A stretch of 64,000 bases of DNA, from assembly GCA_963772805.1 (NCBI GenBank), contig CAVYYU010000002.1:540725-604724 (forward strand), given 5' to 3'. The position numbers and the translations under genes are program-made. Source of the stretch: Legionella_A sp963772805 (GTDB lineage Bacteria; Pseudomonadota; Gammaproteobacteria; Legionellales; Legionellaceae). Below are positions 9,058-18,430 of this stretch, piece after piece (within the stretch, counting starts at the first letter, position 1; each line of letters opens with the position of its first letter). The notes beneath the pieces are model-generated. The model ran no database searches and was not told the DNA's origin. It was given only the letters and a program-made list of their open reading frames with translations.

Positions 9058-10191
9058 TTATAAGCCTTTTGTGCCAGCAATAATGAGTTTATAAACACGT
9101 TCACTGATGATTCCTTGCTCAAACTTTGATTTGGCATCTAAGGTCATCAGCTGCCCTCGTTGTCGTACCAACTTACGGGTGGTGTTGGTTACTTCGTTAG
9201 GATCACCTTCGAGAAGAATATCCCTTGCCTCCTCATCAAATACCAGGTATTCACGCAAAGCAACCCGTTTTCCGTCAACCGTAGGAACCAGTTTTTGCCA
9301 CACACAGAGACGTATTGTTTCTAAAATATCGATAGTACGTCCCAGACGCTCTTCCCCCGCAAAAGAGGTTACCAGGCGGCGCATGGTTTCAGCGACGCCT
9401 GAAGTATGCAGGGTTGTGTAGACCGGATGGCCAGTTAGTGCGGCTTCAAGGGCTGCACTGATTGTTTCAGCATCGCGACACTCCCCCACCATAATCAAGC
9501 GTGGTTTACGACGTAGCGCATTGCGCACACCTTCGGCAAATGAGGGTATGTGGCGTGGAATTTCCGACTGACTGACCACGGCCGAAATCGTTTCAATTTC
9601 GTCATACACAAATTCGATAGGCGCCTCATAAGTTAAAACCTTGCGGTTTGAGTCTTCTTGCTCTATTAACTCTCTGATGATCGATGCAAGGAGTGTTGAT
9701 TTACCGGAGCCCGTGGAGCCCGTTATAAAGACGATGCCTTCTTGTGGCGCAATTGCTTCCAGGATGTTGTCCGGCAAGCCCATAGTTTCAAGCCTTGGTG
9801 GCGTCGTTGGGATGGTACGCAATGTAATTTGTATCGCGTCATGACCATCAACCAGGCACGCTGTTGCGTTAACGCGATAACGAAAGCGTATACCCCGATT
9901 GGGACGAAATTCGTAGTGCGTGTCGATATCTTTACCGGAAAGCAGCTGGGTGGTGGCATTAGGGCCATAGATAGCATTAATTAAATCACCAAGCTCGGTA
10001 TTGGAAAGCGGACGATTGGTTATCTTGAGCAGTACGCCATAGACTTCCGCAAAAACAGGCTCGCCCGTTTGTATGGTTATGTCAGAGGCGTTAAGTTTTT
10101 GTGCATGCTCAAGCATACGATCCATGAATATGGGCGAGAAGCGTGTGGGCTCATCGGGCATTAAATTGATGTTAGCAGATTTCTTATTCAA
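9058..10191 (-). CDS. dotB: Dot/Icm secretion ATPase DotB
   Basis: DotB is the hexameric cytoplasmic ATPase of the PilT/VirB11 superfamily that powers the Dot/Icm system. The 377-residue protein has Walker A GSTGSGKST (residues 158-166), an Asp-box region (EAPIEFVYDE), a Walker B-type segment ending VGECRD and the His-box ALTGHPVYTTLHTSG. These match Legionella DotB closely. It is the last gene of a dotD-dotC-dotB set, separated from dotC by 126 bases, and convergent to dotA. Confidence 0.97.
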   Translation of the reverse strand: MNKKSANINLMPDEPTRFSPIFMDRMLEHAQKLNASDITIQTGEPVFAEVYGVLLKITNRPLSNTELGDLINAIYGPNATTQLLSGKDIDTHYEFRPNRGIRFRYRVNATACLVDGHDAIQITLRTIPTTPPRLETMGLPDNILEAIAPQEGIVFITGSTGSGKSTLLASIIRELIEQEDSNRKVLTYEAPIEFVYDEIETISAVVSQSEIPRHIPSFAEGVRNALRRKPRLIMVGECRDAETISAALEAALTGHPVYTTLHTSGVAETMRRLVTSFAGEERLGRTIDILETIRLCVWQKLVPTVDGKRVALREYLVFDEEARDILLEGDPNEVTNTTRKLVRQRGQLMTLDAKSKFEQGIISERVYKLIIAGTKGL

Positions 10192-10317
10192 GGATAGTTC
10201 CTCATGGTTGTTCGCTACGTATAGCCCGCCCCCAATGAAACCTAGCTATATTATGTTTTGAACACATCGAGTGCCTGGAGGAGGGTTTCAAACCGGGTTA
10301 TATTCGGCCACACCTGA

Positions 10318-11235
10318 TTAGTTTATCGGTGCGATCACGGGTTGCCAAGCTTTGCTGGTAACCGTTATTTTAGTTGATTTTACCAGTTTTTCCATCTGAT
10401 TGAATTGTTCCAGCGCATCTTCATCTTTGCTAACAGCCGCTCGCCATTCTTTGCTGTTAATATTCAAAGCAGGTAAAGCCGTGATACGTAAGACGCGATC
10501 ATCGATATGAATTTCTCCACCGTCACCCGTTACCCCTAGATCGGTGTTGGAAACATAAGGCGGAGAGACCATGTTCATCGCCAATAGTTTGCGATACAAA
10601 ATCATACCGGCAAAGTCTTCTTTAATGCGGGCGATACTTTCTTCAAGAATCGTGTTGGCTTGTTCAACGCCATCTTTCCAGCCTTTTTCGACGCATTGGC
10701 TCCAAACTATCCGTTCCTCTCGTGTTTTAGGTAACAGCGTGACATTAGGTGTTTCAGGTTTTTTATAATCCATCCATAAATATTGGCGCCAGTTAGGCGG
10801 TGTAGTAACAAAATGCGCTTGTTTGGAAACTTTGTATGTTCTGTCTGAGATCCGAATTGTTTGTGCGTCGGCAAGATTTAGGGTATTTCGTCCTTCGAGC
10901 AGGACTGGGGGTAAAATATCGTGAGCCAGTGTCAATGAGTTAAAATCAAAAATAGCATCCAGATTGCGTGCTTCATGGATTAATTGCTCATCAATAACTT
11001 TGGCGCGTGAAGCCAAACCTGATTGGGCGCCTAAACTAAGAGCAGTTTCGCGCAGACCCATTTCACGGATCTTGCCCATGCCAGAGCCGCCATTTGCTTT
11101 GCCGCTTTTTGTGCCGGCCATAGCTTGCAAACCCGCAAGTGTGGTTGTATCGTCAACCTGATTGCGTGTGGATGGCGCACAGGCTGTGAGCAGTATGGTT
11201 AAGACGATAATAATACTACGAGTATATTTTGGCAT
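10318..11235 (-). CDS. dotC: Dot/Icm outer-membrane lipoprotein DotC
   Basis: DotC is an outer-membrane lipoprotein which, with DotD and DotH, forms the outer-membrane core ring of the Dot/Icm system. I start it at the ATG at 11235 (MPKYTRSIII), giving 305 residues with a signal sequence and lipobox LTAC. The conserved body includes RETALSLGAQSGLASRA, the ILPPVLLEGR segment, NWRQYLWMDYKKP and the C-terminal DRVLRITALPALN. The start lies inside the end of dotD (20-base overlap), so the two are translationally coupled. Confidence 0.96.
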   Translation of the reverse strand: MPKYTRSIIIVLTILLTACAPSTRNQVDDTTTLAGLQAMAGTKSGKANGGSGMGKIREMGLRETALSLGAQSGLASRAKVIDEQLIHEARNLDAIFDFNSLTLAHDILPPVLLEGRNTLNLADAQTIRISDRTYKVSKQAHFVTTPPNWRQYLWMDYKKPETPNVTLLPKTREERIVWSQCVEKGWKDGVEQANTILEESIARIKEDFAGMILYRKLLAMNMVSPPYVSNTDLGVTGDGGEIHIDDRVLRITALPALNINSKEWRAAVSKDEDALEQFNQMEKLVKSTKITVTSKAWQPVIAPIN

Positions 11236-11704
11236 AGCGCAATTCGACAACCTGACTGTTAGGATACACATGGATATAAGCTTTTCTATTAGCCTGATAA
11301 TCTATATTACGCAAAATTTCGGCTAAACTCTCGTCTTTAATATTGAGACTAATCAAAACAGGTACGGCAGGTTCTTTCCCCAGGATGCGCAGGCGAAAAT
11401 GTGCCGCTCTGGCGACTCGCGCCGTCACTTCCTCGATTGGCCCAGACCAATCCACAGAGGCACGCGCTTGTAGATTAAACGAATTGGGTATCGTTAAAAT
11501 ATTGTCTTTATTAGCCGGCTTAATTACCTTTTCAACGCGAGCCATTTCTAACATGGAATCGCTAACTGACGTGGCGGCCTCGGCTAACTTGATGGAGGCG
11601 TCGTCGCTTGGCGCATTGTAGGGCGGTTTTTTATATAGGGCTGTAGAGCCACATCCTGTGAGCAGTCCACAAGCCAAAAGAAGCATGACAAGCTTATTTT
11701 TCAT
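11216..11704 (-). CDS. dotD: Dot/Icm outer-membrane lipoprotein DotD
   Basis: DotD is the small outer-membrane lipoprotein that helps target DotH. The 162-residue protein has a lipoprotein signal with lipobox LTGC near residue 18, followed by an N-terminal linker and a C-terminal secretin N0-like domain (about 75-155) containing VDWSGPIEEVTARVARAAHFRLRILG in two pieces. It is the first gene of dotD-dotC-dotB. About 146 bases separate it from rsmD upstream, where a promoter should lie. Confidence 0.95.
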   Translation of the reverse strand: MKNKLVMLLLACGLLTGCGSTALYKKPPYNAPSDDASIKLAEAATSVSDSMLEMARVEKVIKPANKDNILTIPNSFNLQARASVDWSGPIEEVTARVARAAHFRLRILGKEPAVPVLISLNIKDESLAEILRNIDYQANRKAYIHVYPNSQVVELRYAKIYS

Positions 11705-11850
11705 CTCGCGCTTTTGAAAGTATGAGGTTGTTTTAGATTGAAACAGGAGGGTGGCTTGATGTCAAGAAGATAATGATTTTAAAGTGATTCCTGCAATAAT
11801 TTGCTGCATAAGATCTACACAAATAAACAATGGCATTTCTGGGTCGGGTA

Positions 11851-12426
11851 TTAGCTTGAATTATCATTATGATTATTTTCAGAGGATTTTCTATATAGCC
11901 CATATGTGACTTGTCCCGCATGTTTTAACTTTATTTTTTGCCAAATTTCTGGGGCCAGTATTATTTCTTCAGCTGACTCAAGGTATAGCAGCCCGCCATC
12001 TACAAGTAGGTTTGATTGCGCAAGAAGGGACATGCAGAGAGGAATTTTGTTATCAGCAAATGGAGGGTCAAGAAAGATAATGTCGAATTGTCCCGTTGAG
12101 CGTTGTAGATAGTCACAAGCATCCCCATTAACCGTCATGATTTTGGGGGAGTCAAACGCCGATGCATTTTTTTTCAAACTGGCATAGGCCGCGGCGGACT
12201 GTTCTACCAATACGACTTGTGATGCCCCGCGGGAGTATGCTTCAAAACCCAGCGCGCCACTGCCTGCAAACGCGTCAAGGCAGCGCGCGTCATGGATCGC
12301 ATGCATTAACCAGTTAAACAGTGTTTCCCTCACTCGATCAGGTGTAGGTCGTAAACCCTCGACTTCAGGGAAATGTAATTTCTTGCCGCGGAATAATCCG
12401 CCAATGATGCGTATCGTCTGCTTCAC
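11851..12426 (-). CDS. rsmD: 16S rRNA (guanine(966)-N2)-methyltransferase RsmD
   Basis: RsmD methylates G966 of 16S rRNA using S-adenosylmethionine. The 191-residue protein shows the family start (IRIIGGLFRGKKLHFP), RPTPDRVRETLFNWL, the SAM-binding LDAFAGSGALGFEA and the catalytic motif DIIFLDPPF. Its start overlaps the stop of the upstream M16 gene by 4 bases, so it is the third gene of that operon. In many Gammaproteobacteria rsmD sits next to ftsY, as here. Confidence 0.96.
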   Translation of the reverse strand: MKQTIRIIGGLFRGKKLHFPEVEGLRPTPDRVRETLFNWLMHAIHDARCLDAFAGSGALGFEAYSRGASQVVLVEQSAAAYASLKKNASAFDSPKIMTVNGDACDYLQRSTGQFDIIFLDPPFADNKIPLCMSLLAQSNLLVDGGLLYLESAEEIILAPEIWQKIKLKHAGQVTYGLYRKSSENNHNDNSS

Positions 12427-13724
12427 ACTTTACCTACGGCAACTTGTAGCAATGCATCTGGGTGTAGCGTCTGCTGGAATGCGTCTTTAATTTGCTCAGC
12501 AGTCACGGCGTTAATATTGGCAGTATAAGTATCCAGGAAATCCTCTGGTAAATGGTAAAATGCAATTTTGAGGAGCATATCGGCAATATTGCGGTTACTG
12601 GCCAGGGACAAAGGGAAACTTCCTGTCAAATAATGTTTAGCTGCAAACAGCTCTTTTTTATTAGGCCCTTGTTTGACAAAAGCAGACAAGGTTTCACGAG
12701 TAATATCAAGAGCAGTATTTGCCTGTTTGGTTTGTGTGGATAGACTGATCAGAAAGGGACCTAAGCCTGGCATAGGTGAGAATTGGCTATAAACGCCATA
12801 CGTTAATCCTCTCTTTTCGCGCACTTCATTTGCGAGTCTTGATACCAGCGCACCACCGCCTAGTGTGTAGTTTCCGACCAACAGCGGAAAATAATTTTTA
12901 TCATGATGATTGATGCCTAACTGCCCCAGCCGCAACATAGTTTGCGATGAAGGGAATTCAATCTCAAGGTTCACTTCTTCTGTTAAGGGCGTGGCGCGAG
13001 GAATCTCTGCAGCGCCTTTACCTTGGGCTAAATCTTTGGTTAAGTTCTCTGCTAACTGGCGTGCTGTCGACTCATCAATTGCACCAACCATGACAAGTAC
13101 TGCATTATGGCTGACAAAAAATTGATGATAGAAAGTGCGAACTTGCTCAATGGTTATAGCATTAACATGTTCACGAGTTCCATAGATGGGGTGTGCATAG
13201 GGATGTTTTTGATAAAGGGCTTTAAAAAAAGTCTGATCGGCAACCTTGTCGGGGGACTCCAGATCTTGAGCAATGCCCATAAGCTGTTGATTTTTCTCAC
13301 GGTTGAAGGATTGCAGCGGGAAGTCAGGATGATTGATGATCATCGCGAAGGTATCTGTGGCTTCTTTGAGTGCACTTTGGGTTGTTAGTGTTTTCAGGCT
13401 CAAGGCCACCATGTCACGAGTGCTTTGAGCGTCAAACTGGGCACCGGTTTCGGCGAGCTTGTCAGCGATGTCATTTGCATCATGACCTGCATTGCCTTGA
13501 TTTATCAAGCGGGTAGTCAAGGCGCTCAAGCCAAAGTGCGCATCATCGTAGGCAGAACCTGCAGAAAACGCAATACTGATATCAAGCATGGGCACTTCCA
13601 TGGCCTGAAAAAAAACAACGCGAGCACCATTCTTGGTTTGCCATTGCGTGGGGGCATAGGGCTTGGCCGCGAAGCCGTCTGATAAGGTGAAGAATAAGGT
13701 GACTAATGTTAACAAAAATCTCAT
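12423..13724 (-). CDS. M16 family peptidase-like protein, non-catalytic partner
   Basis: This 433-residue protein has the insulinase (M16) fold in two halves and a signal peptide (ending near GFAA). At the place of the zinc-binding HxxEH motif it reads HFGLSALTTRL, so the metal ligands are missing. It retains the M16C-type LGIN..YFPLLVGNYTLGGG and NEVREKRGLTYG segments, which shape the substrate chamber. Such inactive subunits pair with an active M16 protein; the active partner is encoded directly upstream with a 4-base overlap. Probably periplasmic. Confidence 0.9.
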   Translation of the reverse strand: MRFLLTLVTLFFTLSDGFAAKPYAPTQWQTKNGARVVFFQAMEVPMLDISIAFSAGSAYDDAHFGLSALTTRLINQGNAGHDANDIADKLAETGAQFDAQSTRDMVALSLKTLTTQSALKEATDTFAMIINHPDFPLQSFNREKNQQLMGIAQDLESPDKVADQTFFKALYQKHPYAHPIYGTREHVNAITIEQVRTFYHQFFVSHNAVLVMVGAIDESTARQLAENLTKDLAQGKGAAEIPRATPLTEEVNLEIEFPSSQTMLRLGQLGINHHDKNYFPLLVGNYTLGGGALVSRLANEVREKRGLTYGVYSQFSPMPGLGPFLISLSTQTKQANTALDITRETLSAFVKQGPNKKELFAAKHYLTGSFPLSLASNRNIADMLLKIAFYHLPEDFLDTYTANINAVTAEQIKDAFQQTLHPDALLQVAVGKV

Positions 13725-15055
13725 TTTTTTCCCTTAGGTTGTGTTTCAGGAATTAGCTCCGCGTCGGTTAGCGAATTCTCATTAAAGTAGCGTTGGGCAG
13801 CTTTTTGTATTTGTTCTGGGGTTACGCTGTAGATTCGCTCCACATATTTATCAGCGGTTGGCCAGCCCAGTCCGACTGTTTCCAATAAGCCTAGCTCCAT
13901 GGCTTGTCCAAAAATGGAATCACGCTCGAAAGTCTTTTGTGCAATGATTTGTGTTTTTACCCGCTGCAGCTCTTTATCATCAATTTTTTCAGTCTGTAAA
14001 CGCTTAAGCTCGGCCAAAATTCCCGTTCTCAAATCGCTTATGGTGTGTGATTGATTGGGTGTGCCAAAGAGGACGAACTGCGTCGCATAACGTGAGTAGA
14101 GGTTATAGTAGGTATCTATATTACTAGCTATCTGCTTTTCACGAACCAATTTTTTACTAAAACGACCGCTGTCGCCGGCATCAAGAATACCAGCGATGAT
14201 TTCTAATGCATAAGGATCGGTTGCATTCTCTGGTGTTGCGGTTTTAACGGACGGTACAGTATACCCCATCATCAGCATTGGCACTTGCGCTGGAGCATGG
14301 ATCTGTACTGTTTTTTTACCTAAATAAGGCGGCTCTAGAGGTGTTTTTCTTGGAGGTTGCGGTTGTTGGGTAAGCTTGCCGAAATAGTGTTGGGCTAATT
14401 CATGTACTTTATCCGCTTCCACATCGCCAACAACTACCAGCGTTGCATTATTGGGTGCATAAAAGCGTTGATACCACGCTAAGGTATCCTCAACCTTCAT
14501 TTGCTCCAGGTCGCTCATCCAACCGATGACGGGATGATGGTAAGGCGATGCAAGATGGGCGGCTGCTAAAAAACGCTCAAATGTCAGTGCTTGTGGATTG
14601 TCATCCGTGCGCAGACGGCGCTCTTCCTGGATAACTTTGATTTCCTTGTCAAACTCTTGCTGCGTAAGGATTAAATTTTGCATACGATCAGCTTCCAGCT
14701 CGAAACTGGTCGCTAGTTGCGGGGCTGCTATTTTTTCGAAATAGGCGGTGTAATCGTTGTTAGTGAAAGCATTTTCCTGTCCGCCGAGGGCGGCAATAGT
14801 CTTTGAAAAAACGCCGAGGGGATATTGTTTGGTTCCCTTGAACATTAAGTGCTCCAGGGCATGTGCCAACCCTGTACTGCCCCCTTTTTCGTCGGCAGAG
14901 CCTACGTTGTACCAAATCATGGATACAGCGACCGGCGCGCGATGATCTTCTTTTACGAGTACTTTTAAACCGTTATCCAGCGTATACTGCTGAACTTCAC
15001 TGCTGAATGTTTGACAGGAAAGTAGTGCTAAAACTGTCATTAATACGATGCGCAT
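13721..15055 (-). CDS. M16 family zinc peptidase, catalytic partner
   Basis: A periplasmic insulinase-type metallopeptidase of 444 residues. The active-site motif HALEH (inverted HxxEH) is in GLAHALEHLMFKGTK, with the downstream zinc-ligand Glu region ERRLRTDDNP. I start at ATG 15055, which gives a clean signal peptide MRIVLMTVLALLSCQTFSS; an upstream in-frame start would spoil it. It forms an operon with the non-catalytic M16 gene and rsmD, and is divergent from ftsY with a short shared promoter region. The substrate is unknown. Confidence 0.92.
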   Translation of the reverse strand: MRIVLMTVLALLSCQTFSSEVQQYTLDNGLKVLVKEDHRAPVAVSMIWYNVGSADEKGGSTGLAHALEHLMFKGTKQYPLGVFSKTIAALGGQENAFTNNDYTAYFEKIAAPQLATSFELEADRMQNLILTQQEFDKEIKVIQEERRLRTDDNPQALTFERFLAAAHLASPYHHPVIGWMSDLEQMKVEDTLAWYQRFYAPNNATLVVVGDVEADKVHELAQHYFGKLTQQPQPPRKTPLEPPYLGKKTVQIHAPAQVPMLMMGYTVPSVKTATPENATDPYALEIIAGILDAGDSGRFSKKLVREKQIASNIDTYYNLYSRYATQFVLFGTPNQSHTISDLRTGILAELKRLQTEKIDDKELQRVKTQIIAQKTFERDSIFGQAMELGLLETVGLGWPTADKYVERIYSVTPEQIQKAAQRYFNENSLTDAELIPETQPKGKK

Positions 15056-15120
15056 GATACACCCCGACGCCAAAAAAGTGATAGAATTCCATATTTCATC
15101 CACTTTGTATACTGTGACCT

Positions 15121-16185
15121 ATGATTAAATGGTTTAAACGTAATCAAGATGCACCTTCAGTTGAGCCTGAGAAGATTGAGTCAGTGGGGCTGCCAACGGA
15201 TGATTTGTCTTCATCGGTATTGTCAGAAACCACGTTAACATCCGAGCCCGTTCAGTCAAATTTATTTGCCCGCTTCAAACGTGGATTAAGCAAAACACGT
15301 CATCAATTAGGTGACAGTCTTGGTCAATTGCTGCTGGGCAAAAAAGAAATCGATTCGTCATTGCTTGAAGAGCTGGAAACGTTGTTGTTGAGTGCTGATG
15401 TCGGGATTGAAACAACGAATTCAATTGTACAGCAATTGAGTGAAAGTTTGGCAAGGAAGGATTTGGCTAATGGCGATGAAGTCTTCGCTGCCCTGAAAAC
15501 GTGTTTACAGACTGTTTTGATGGTAGATGCCGAGCCCTTAACGCTGGAAACACCAGAAAAATCTCCATTCGTTATTTTGATGGTTGGTGTAAATGGTGCC
15601 GGAAAAACGACTACAATTGGAAAGCTTGCCAAACAGTATCAGCAGTTGGGTAAAAAAGTGATGCTCGCTGCCGGTGATACCTTTCGTGCGGCGGCTGTTG
15701 AACAATTACAAGTATGGGGCGAGCGCAACAACATTCCGGTTATAGCGCAGCATACGGGTGCTGATAGTGCTTCTGTTATTTTTGATGCCCTACAAGCTGC
15801 CAAAGCGCGTGGAATCGATGTGTTAATAGCCGATACGGCGGGTCGTTTGCACACCCAGCACAATTTGATGGATGAGTTGAAAAAAGTTAAACGGGTGATG
15901 AAAAAGCTTGATCCGGCAGCACCACATGAAACGATGCTGGTTCTGGATGCAAGCATCGGCCAAAATGCGCTGAATCAGGCGCGCCAATTTAATGAGGCAG
16001 TCGACGTGACCGGTATCACCATGACCAAACTTGATGGAACTGCAAAAGGTGGAATACTGTTTGCTATCGCTAATGAATTAGAGATACCATTTCGTTACAT
16101 AGGGATTGGTGAGGGCATTGATGACTTGCGGCCTTTTATTCCGGCGCAATTTGTCAAGACGATATTCGATGATGATAACATTTAA
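15121..16185 (+). CDS. ftsY: Signal recognition particle receptor FtsY
   Basis: FtsY is the membrane-associated SRP GTPase receptor for cotranslational insertion of membrane proteins. The 354-residue protein has a short acidic A domain (1-50), an N helical domain (about 50-140) and the G domain with GVNGAGKTT (156-164), DTAGRLHT and TKLDGTAKGG. It heads the conserved ftsY-ftsE-ftsX cluster; its stop overlaps ftsE by 14 bases. Confidence 0.98.
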   Translation: MIKWFKRNQDAPSVEPEKIESVGLPTDDLSSSVLSETTLTSEPVQSNLFARFKRGLSKTRHQLGDSLGQLLLGKKEIDSSLLEELETLLLSADVGIETTNSIVQQLSESLARKDLANGDEVFAALKTCLQTVLMVDAEPLTLETPEKSPFVILMVGVNGAGKTTTIGKLAKQYQQLGKKVMLAAGDTFRAAAVEQLQVWGERNNIPVIAQHTGADSASVIFDALQAAKARGIDVLIADTAGRLHTQHNLMDELKKVKRVMKKLDPAAPHETMLVLDASIGQNALNQARQFNEAVDVTGITMTKLDGTAKGGILFAIANELEIPFRYIGIGEGIDDLRPFIPAQFVKTIFDDDNI

Positions 16186-16822
16186 TCAAGTCAGCAAGCG
16201 TTACCCGGGTGGTTATGAAGCCTTAAACCAGGTCAATTTTTCTTTGGAACGCGGGGAAATGGCTTTCCTAACGGGCCACTCCGGTGCTGGGAAAAGTACG
16301 TTACTTAAACTTATTGCCATGTTGGACCGGCCGTCGTCGGGTCAAATTATGGTGAATGGCGTCCATCTGAATCAACTCAAGAAACGGGATGTTGCCCAAT
16401 ATCGCAGCACATTAGGTATCACGTTTCAATCGCCTCATTTGCTCAATGACCGCACTGTTTTTAATAATGTCGCGCTGCCGCTGCAAATTCAAGGTATGGC
16501 ACCACAAATGATCACCAAACGAGTTCATGCGGCGTTGGATATGGTCGGCTTGTTAAATAAAGAAAAAATGCTGGCGATACATCTTTCTGGCGGTGAGCAG
16601 CAACGAGTTGGAATTGCGCGTGCGGTTGTTCATAAACCGATATTATTATTAGCGGATGAACCCACGGGTAACTTGGACCCGGCTTTGTCATCGGAAGTGA
16701 TGAAGCTTTTTGAGCAGTTTAATCAGGTTGGTGTTGGGGTGCTGGTTGCGACCCATGATTTGGGGTTGATTGCTGCGATGAAGCACCGGATTGTAATGTT
16801 GAAGGGGGGGCGCGTATGTTAA
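16172..16822 (+). CDS. ftsE: Cell division ATP-binding protein FtsE
   Basis: FtsE is the ABC ATPase that, with FtsX, regulates septal peptidoglycan hydrolysis. Walker A is GHSGAGKST (residues 35-43), the signature is LSGGEQQRVGIARA and Walker B is LLLADEPTGNLD. I choose the second of two adjacent ATGs (16172), matching the family start MIxFxxVSKxY; upstream starts would add an unrelated extension read from ftsY. It overlaps ftsX by 7 bases. Confidence 0.97.
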   Translation: MITFNQVSKRYPGGYEALNQVNFSLERGEMAFLTGHSGAGKSTLLKLIAMLDRPSSGQIMVNGVHLNQLKKRDVAQYRSTLGITFQSPHLLNDRTVFNNVALPLQIQGMAPQMITKRVHAALDMVGLLNKEKMLAIHLSGGEQQRVGIARAVVHKPILLLADEPTGNLDPALSSEVMKLFEQFNQVGVGVLVATHDLGLIAAMKHRIVMLKGGRVC

Positions 16823-17745
16823 CGAAACTACGAGCGCAACTTGCTTTCCACTTACAGGCGGCGTTGAGCAGTCTCGATGCGCTGCGTTGTAAGCCACTTG
16901 CTGCATCCATGACGATTATTGTGCTTGCGATCACCTTGGCGCTGCCCGCGCTATTTTGGGTGTTCAGCGACAATGTGCAGCAATTGACTGTTAATTGGCA
17001 GCGTGGTGGTCATATTTCACTCTATCTTAAATCGCCATTATCCTCGGCAGATGAAATGGCGTTGTTGACACGGGTGAAAGCGACGGAAGGTGTGGGGCAT
17101 GCCAGCCTGAAATCATCCGGAGAGGGGCTTGCTGAGTTGCAATCTCAGGAGGGTATGCAGGATATTATGCGCTATCTTCCAGAAAATCCCTTGCCATCAG
17201 TGATTGAGGTGACGCCTGCGTTGAATATTGATAGCCCGGATAAACTCGATCATTTATATCAGCAATTAAAACTTGAGCCACATATAGAGCAAGCGAAGTT
17301 TGATATGCAATGGATAACCCGCTTGCATGCGATTCTTGGTTTTGTCGCTAAAATAGCGCATGGATTAATGGCGTTATTAGCTGCCGCGGTGGTGTTAATC
17401 ATTGGCAACACCTTACGGCTTGCAATTCAGAACCAACAGGAAGAAATACAAGTATTAAAATTAATTGGCGCTAAAGATCCTTACATCATCCGACCTTTTT
17501 TGTACTCTGGGGCCTGGTACGGCTTTCTAGGTGCCATTTTGGCAGTGCTATTTGTCAATATTTTTATGTTAAGTCTGACCATCGCCGTTAATCAGTTGGC
17601 TTCGGCCTACCAAATGCATTATTCAATTTTGGGATTGTCTATTCGCCAAGCATTCTTGCTTGTCTGCTCGGCAATCGTTTTAGGCTGGCTTGGGGCGCGC
17701 TTGTCAGTTAAAAGACAACTTGCCGCTATTGAGCCTTATAGCTAG
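16816..17745 (+). CDS. ftsX: Cell division protein FtsX
   Basis: FtsX is the four-span membrane partner of FtsE. The 309-residue protein has an N-terminal cytoplasmic part, a first span (about 33-53), a periplasmic loop with the family ALxxLP-type segment, and three C-terminal spans. These include the conserved NTLRLAIQNQQEEIQVLKLIGA region. It is the last gene of ftsYEX; in many Gammaproteobacteria rpoH follows directly, but here rpoH is about 7 kb away. Confidence 0.96.
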   Translation: MLTKLRAQLAFHLQAALSSLDALRCKPLAASMTIIVLAITLALPALFWVFSDNVQQLTVNWQRGGHISLYLKSPLSSADEMALLTRVKATEGVGHASLKSSGEGLAELQSQEGMQDIMRYLPENPLPSVIEVTPALNIDSPDKLDHLYQQLKLEPHIEQAKFDMQWITRLHAILGFVAKIAHGLMALLAAAVVLIIGNTLRLAIQNQQEEIQVLKLIGAKDPYIIRPFLYSGAWYGFLGAILAVLFVNIFMLSLTIAVNQLASAYQMHYSILGLSIRQAFLLVCSAIVLGWLGARLSVKRQLAAIEPYS

Positions 17746-17854
17746 GATGCGCGTGAACCTCAAGAGAGTGATGTAATAAATGCAAAGATAATATTTTCTA
17801 ATATTGCTCTTGTAGATCTTAAGACTATTTTGAAATATTTGATTTTTAGTTGTA

Positions 17855-18031
17855 ATGAAAACTCAGCGCGGATGGCCTGATATTTTTATTTGCAACGACA
17901 AGTTTTTTTGTTTTGTAGACGTGAAATCAGCAAATGATAAATTGCGATGTGATCAAATAAATTGGATTAAAAATAATAATAAATATTTGGGTTTTAATTT
18001 TCAAATTTTAAGAGTACATGACAATCAATAA
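17855..18031 (+). CDS. Short VRR-NUC-like ORF (possible nuclease remnant)
   Basis: A 58-codon ORF from ATG 17855 to TAA 18029-18031. The product reads GWPDIFIC, then FVDVKSANDKLRCDQ, then a hydrophobic segment ending ILRVH. This matches the core of VRR-NUC nuclease domains (PD...EVK...D.L...Q motif), with Asp in place of the usual Glu before VK. Only the C-terminal half of such a domain is present and an in-frame TGA lies just upstream of the start. It may be a stand-alone small VRR-NUC protein or the remnant of a larger gene. Confidence 0.5.
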   Translation: MKTQRGWPDIFICNDKFFCFVDVKSANDKLRCDQINWIKNNNKYLGFNFQILRVHDNQ

Positions 18032-18073
18032 ATTAAATGACCTGGGTTGGCTCTGGACTAAAGACATGAGTTG

Positions 18074-18241
18074 TTAATCAGGAATCAAAATGTATTGATC
18101 ATAGCAAGCCGTATCACATTGGTTACCGATGCTGAAGTAAGGCGTGGCTATATAGTTATGCTTTATTTGCTGGTATTTGAGACACTCTCGGCAAAAAAAC
18201 CAGGGTACCCAAAAGCGACCATCCTCCGCATGCTTTTCTAC
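18074..18241 (-). pseudogene. Possible C-terminal remnant of an unknown gene
   Basis: The minus strand is open for 55 codons, bounded by an in-frame stop upstream and lacking a usable start codon until near its end. The translation has low-complexity-free, protein-like content, including GRFWVPWFFCRECLKYQ and ending QYILIPD. It could be the tail of a gene whose 5' part was lost. I do not recognise the family. The rest of 17746-18430 shows nothing else I can support. Confidence 0.25.
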
Positions 18242-18430
18242 CTATAAACACAGCCTCTTTTGTCTATTATAGGATATCTTGTGCGATGGTCTAAAATGGA
18301 GTGTCACAGGGGCGCGTCTTACGTTTTGTCCCGAGTTAGTCGAATTATTAAAACCCACCGGTTGGAAAAGATAAGAAACTCTTAGACACGAAACAGAAAG
18401 AGCATAAATCAAGACACGATCCCTCTGATG

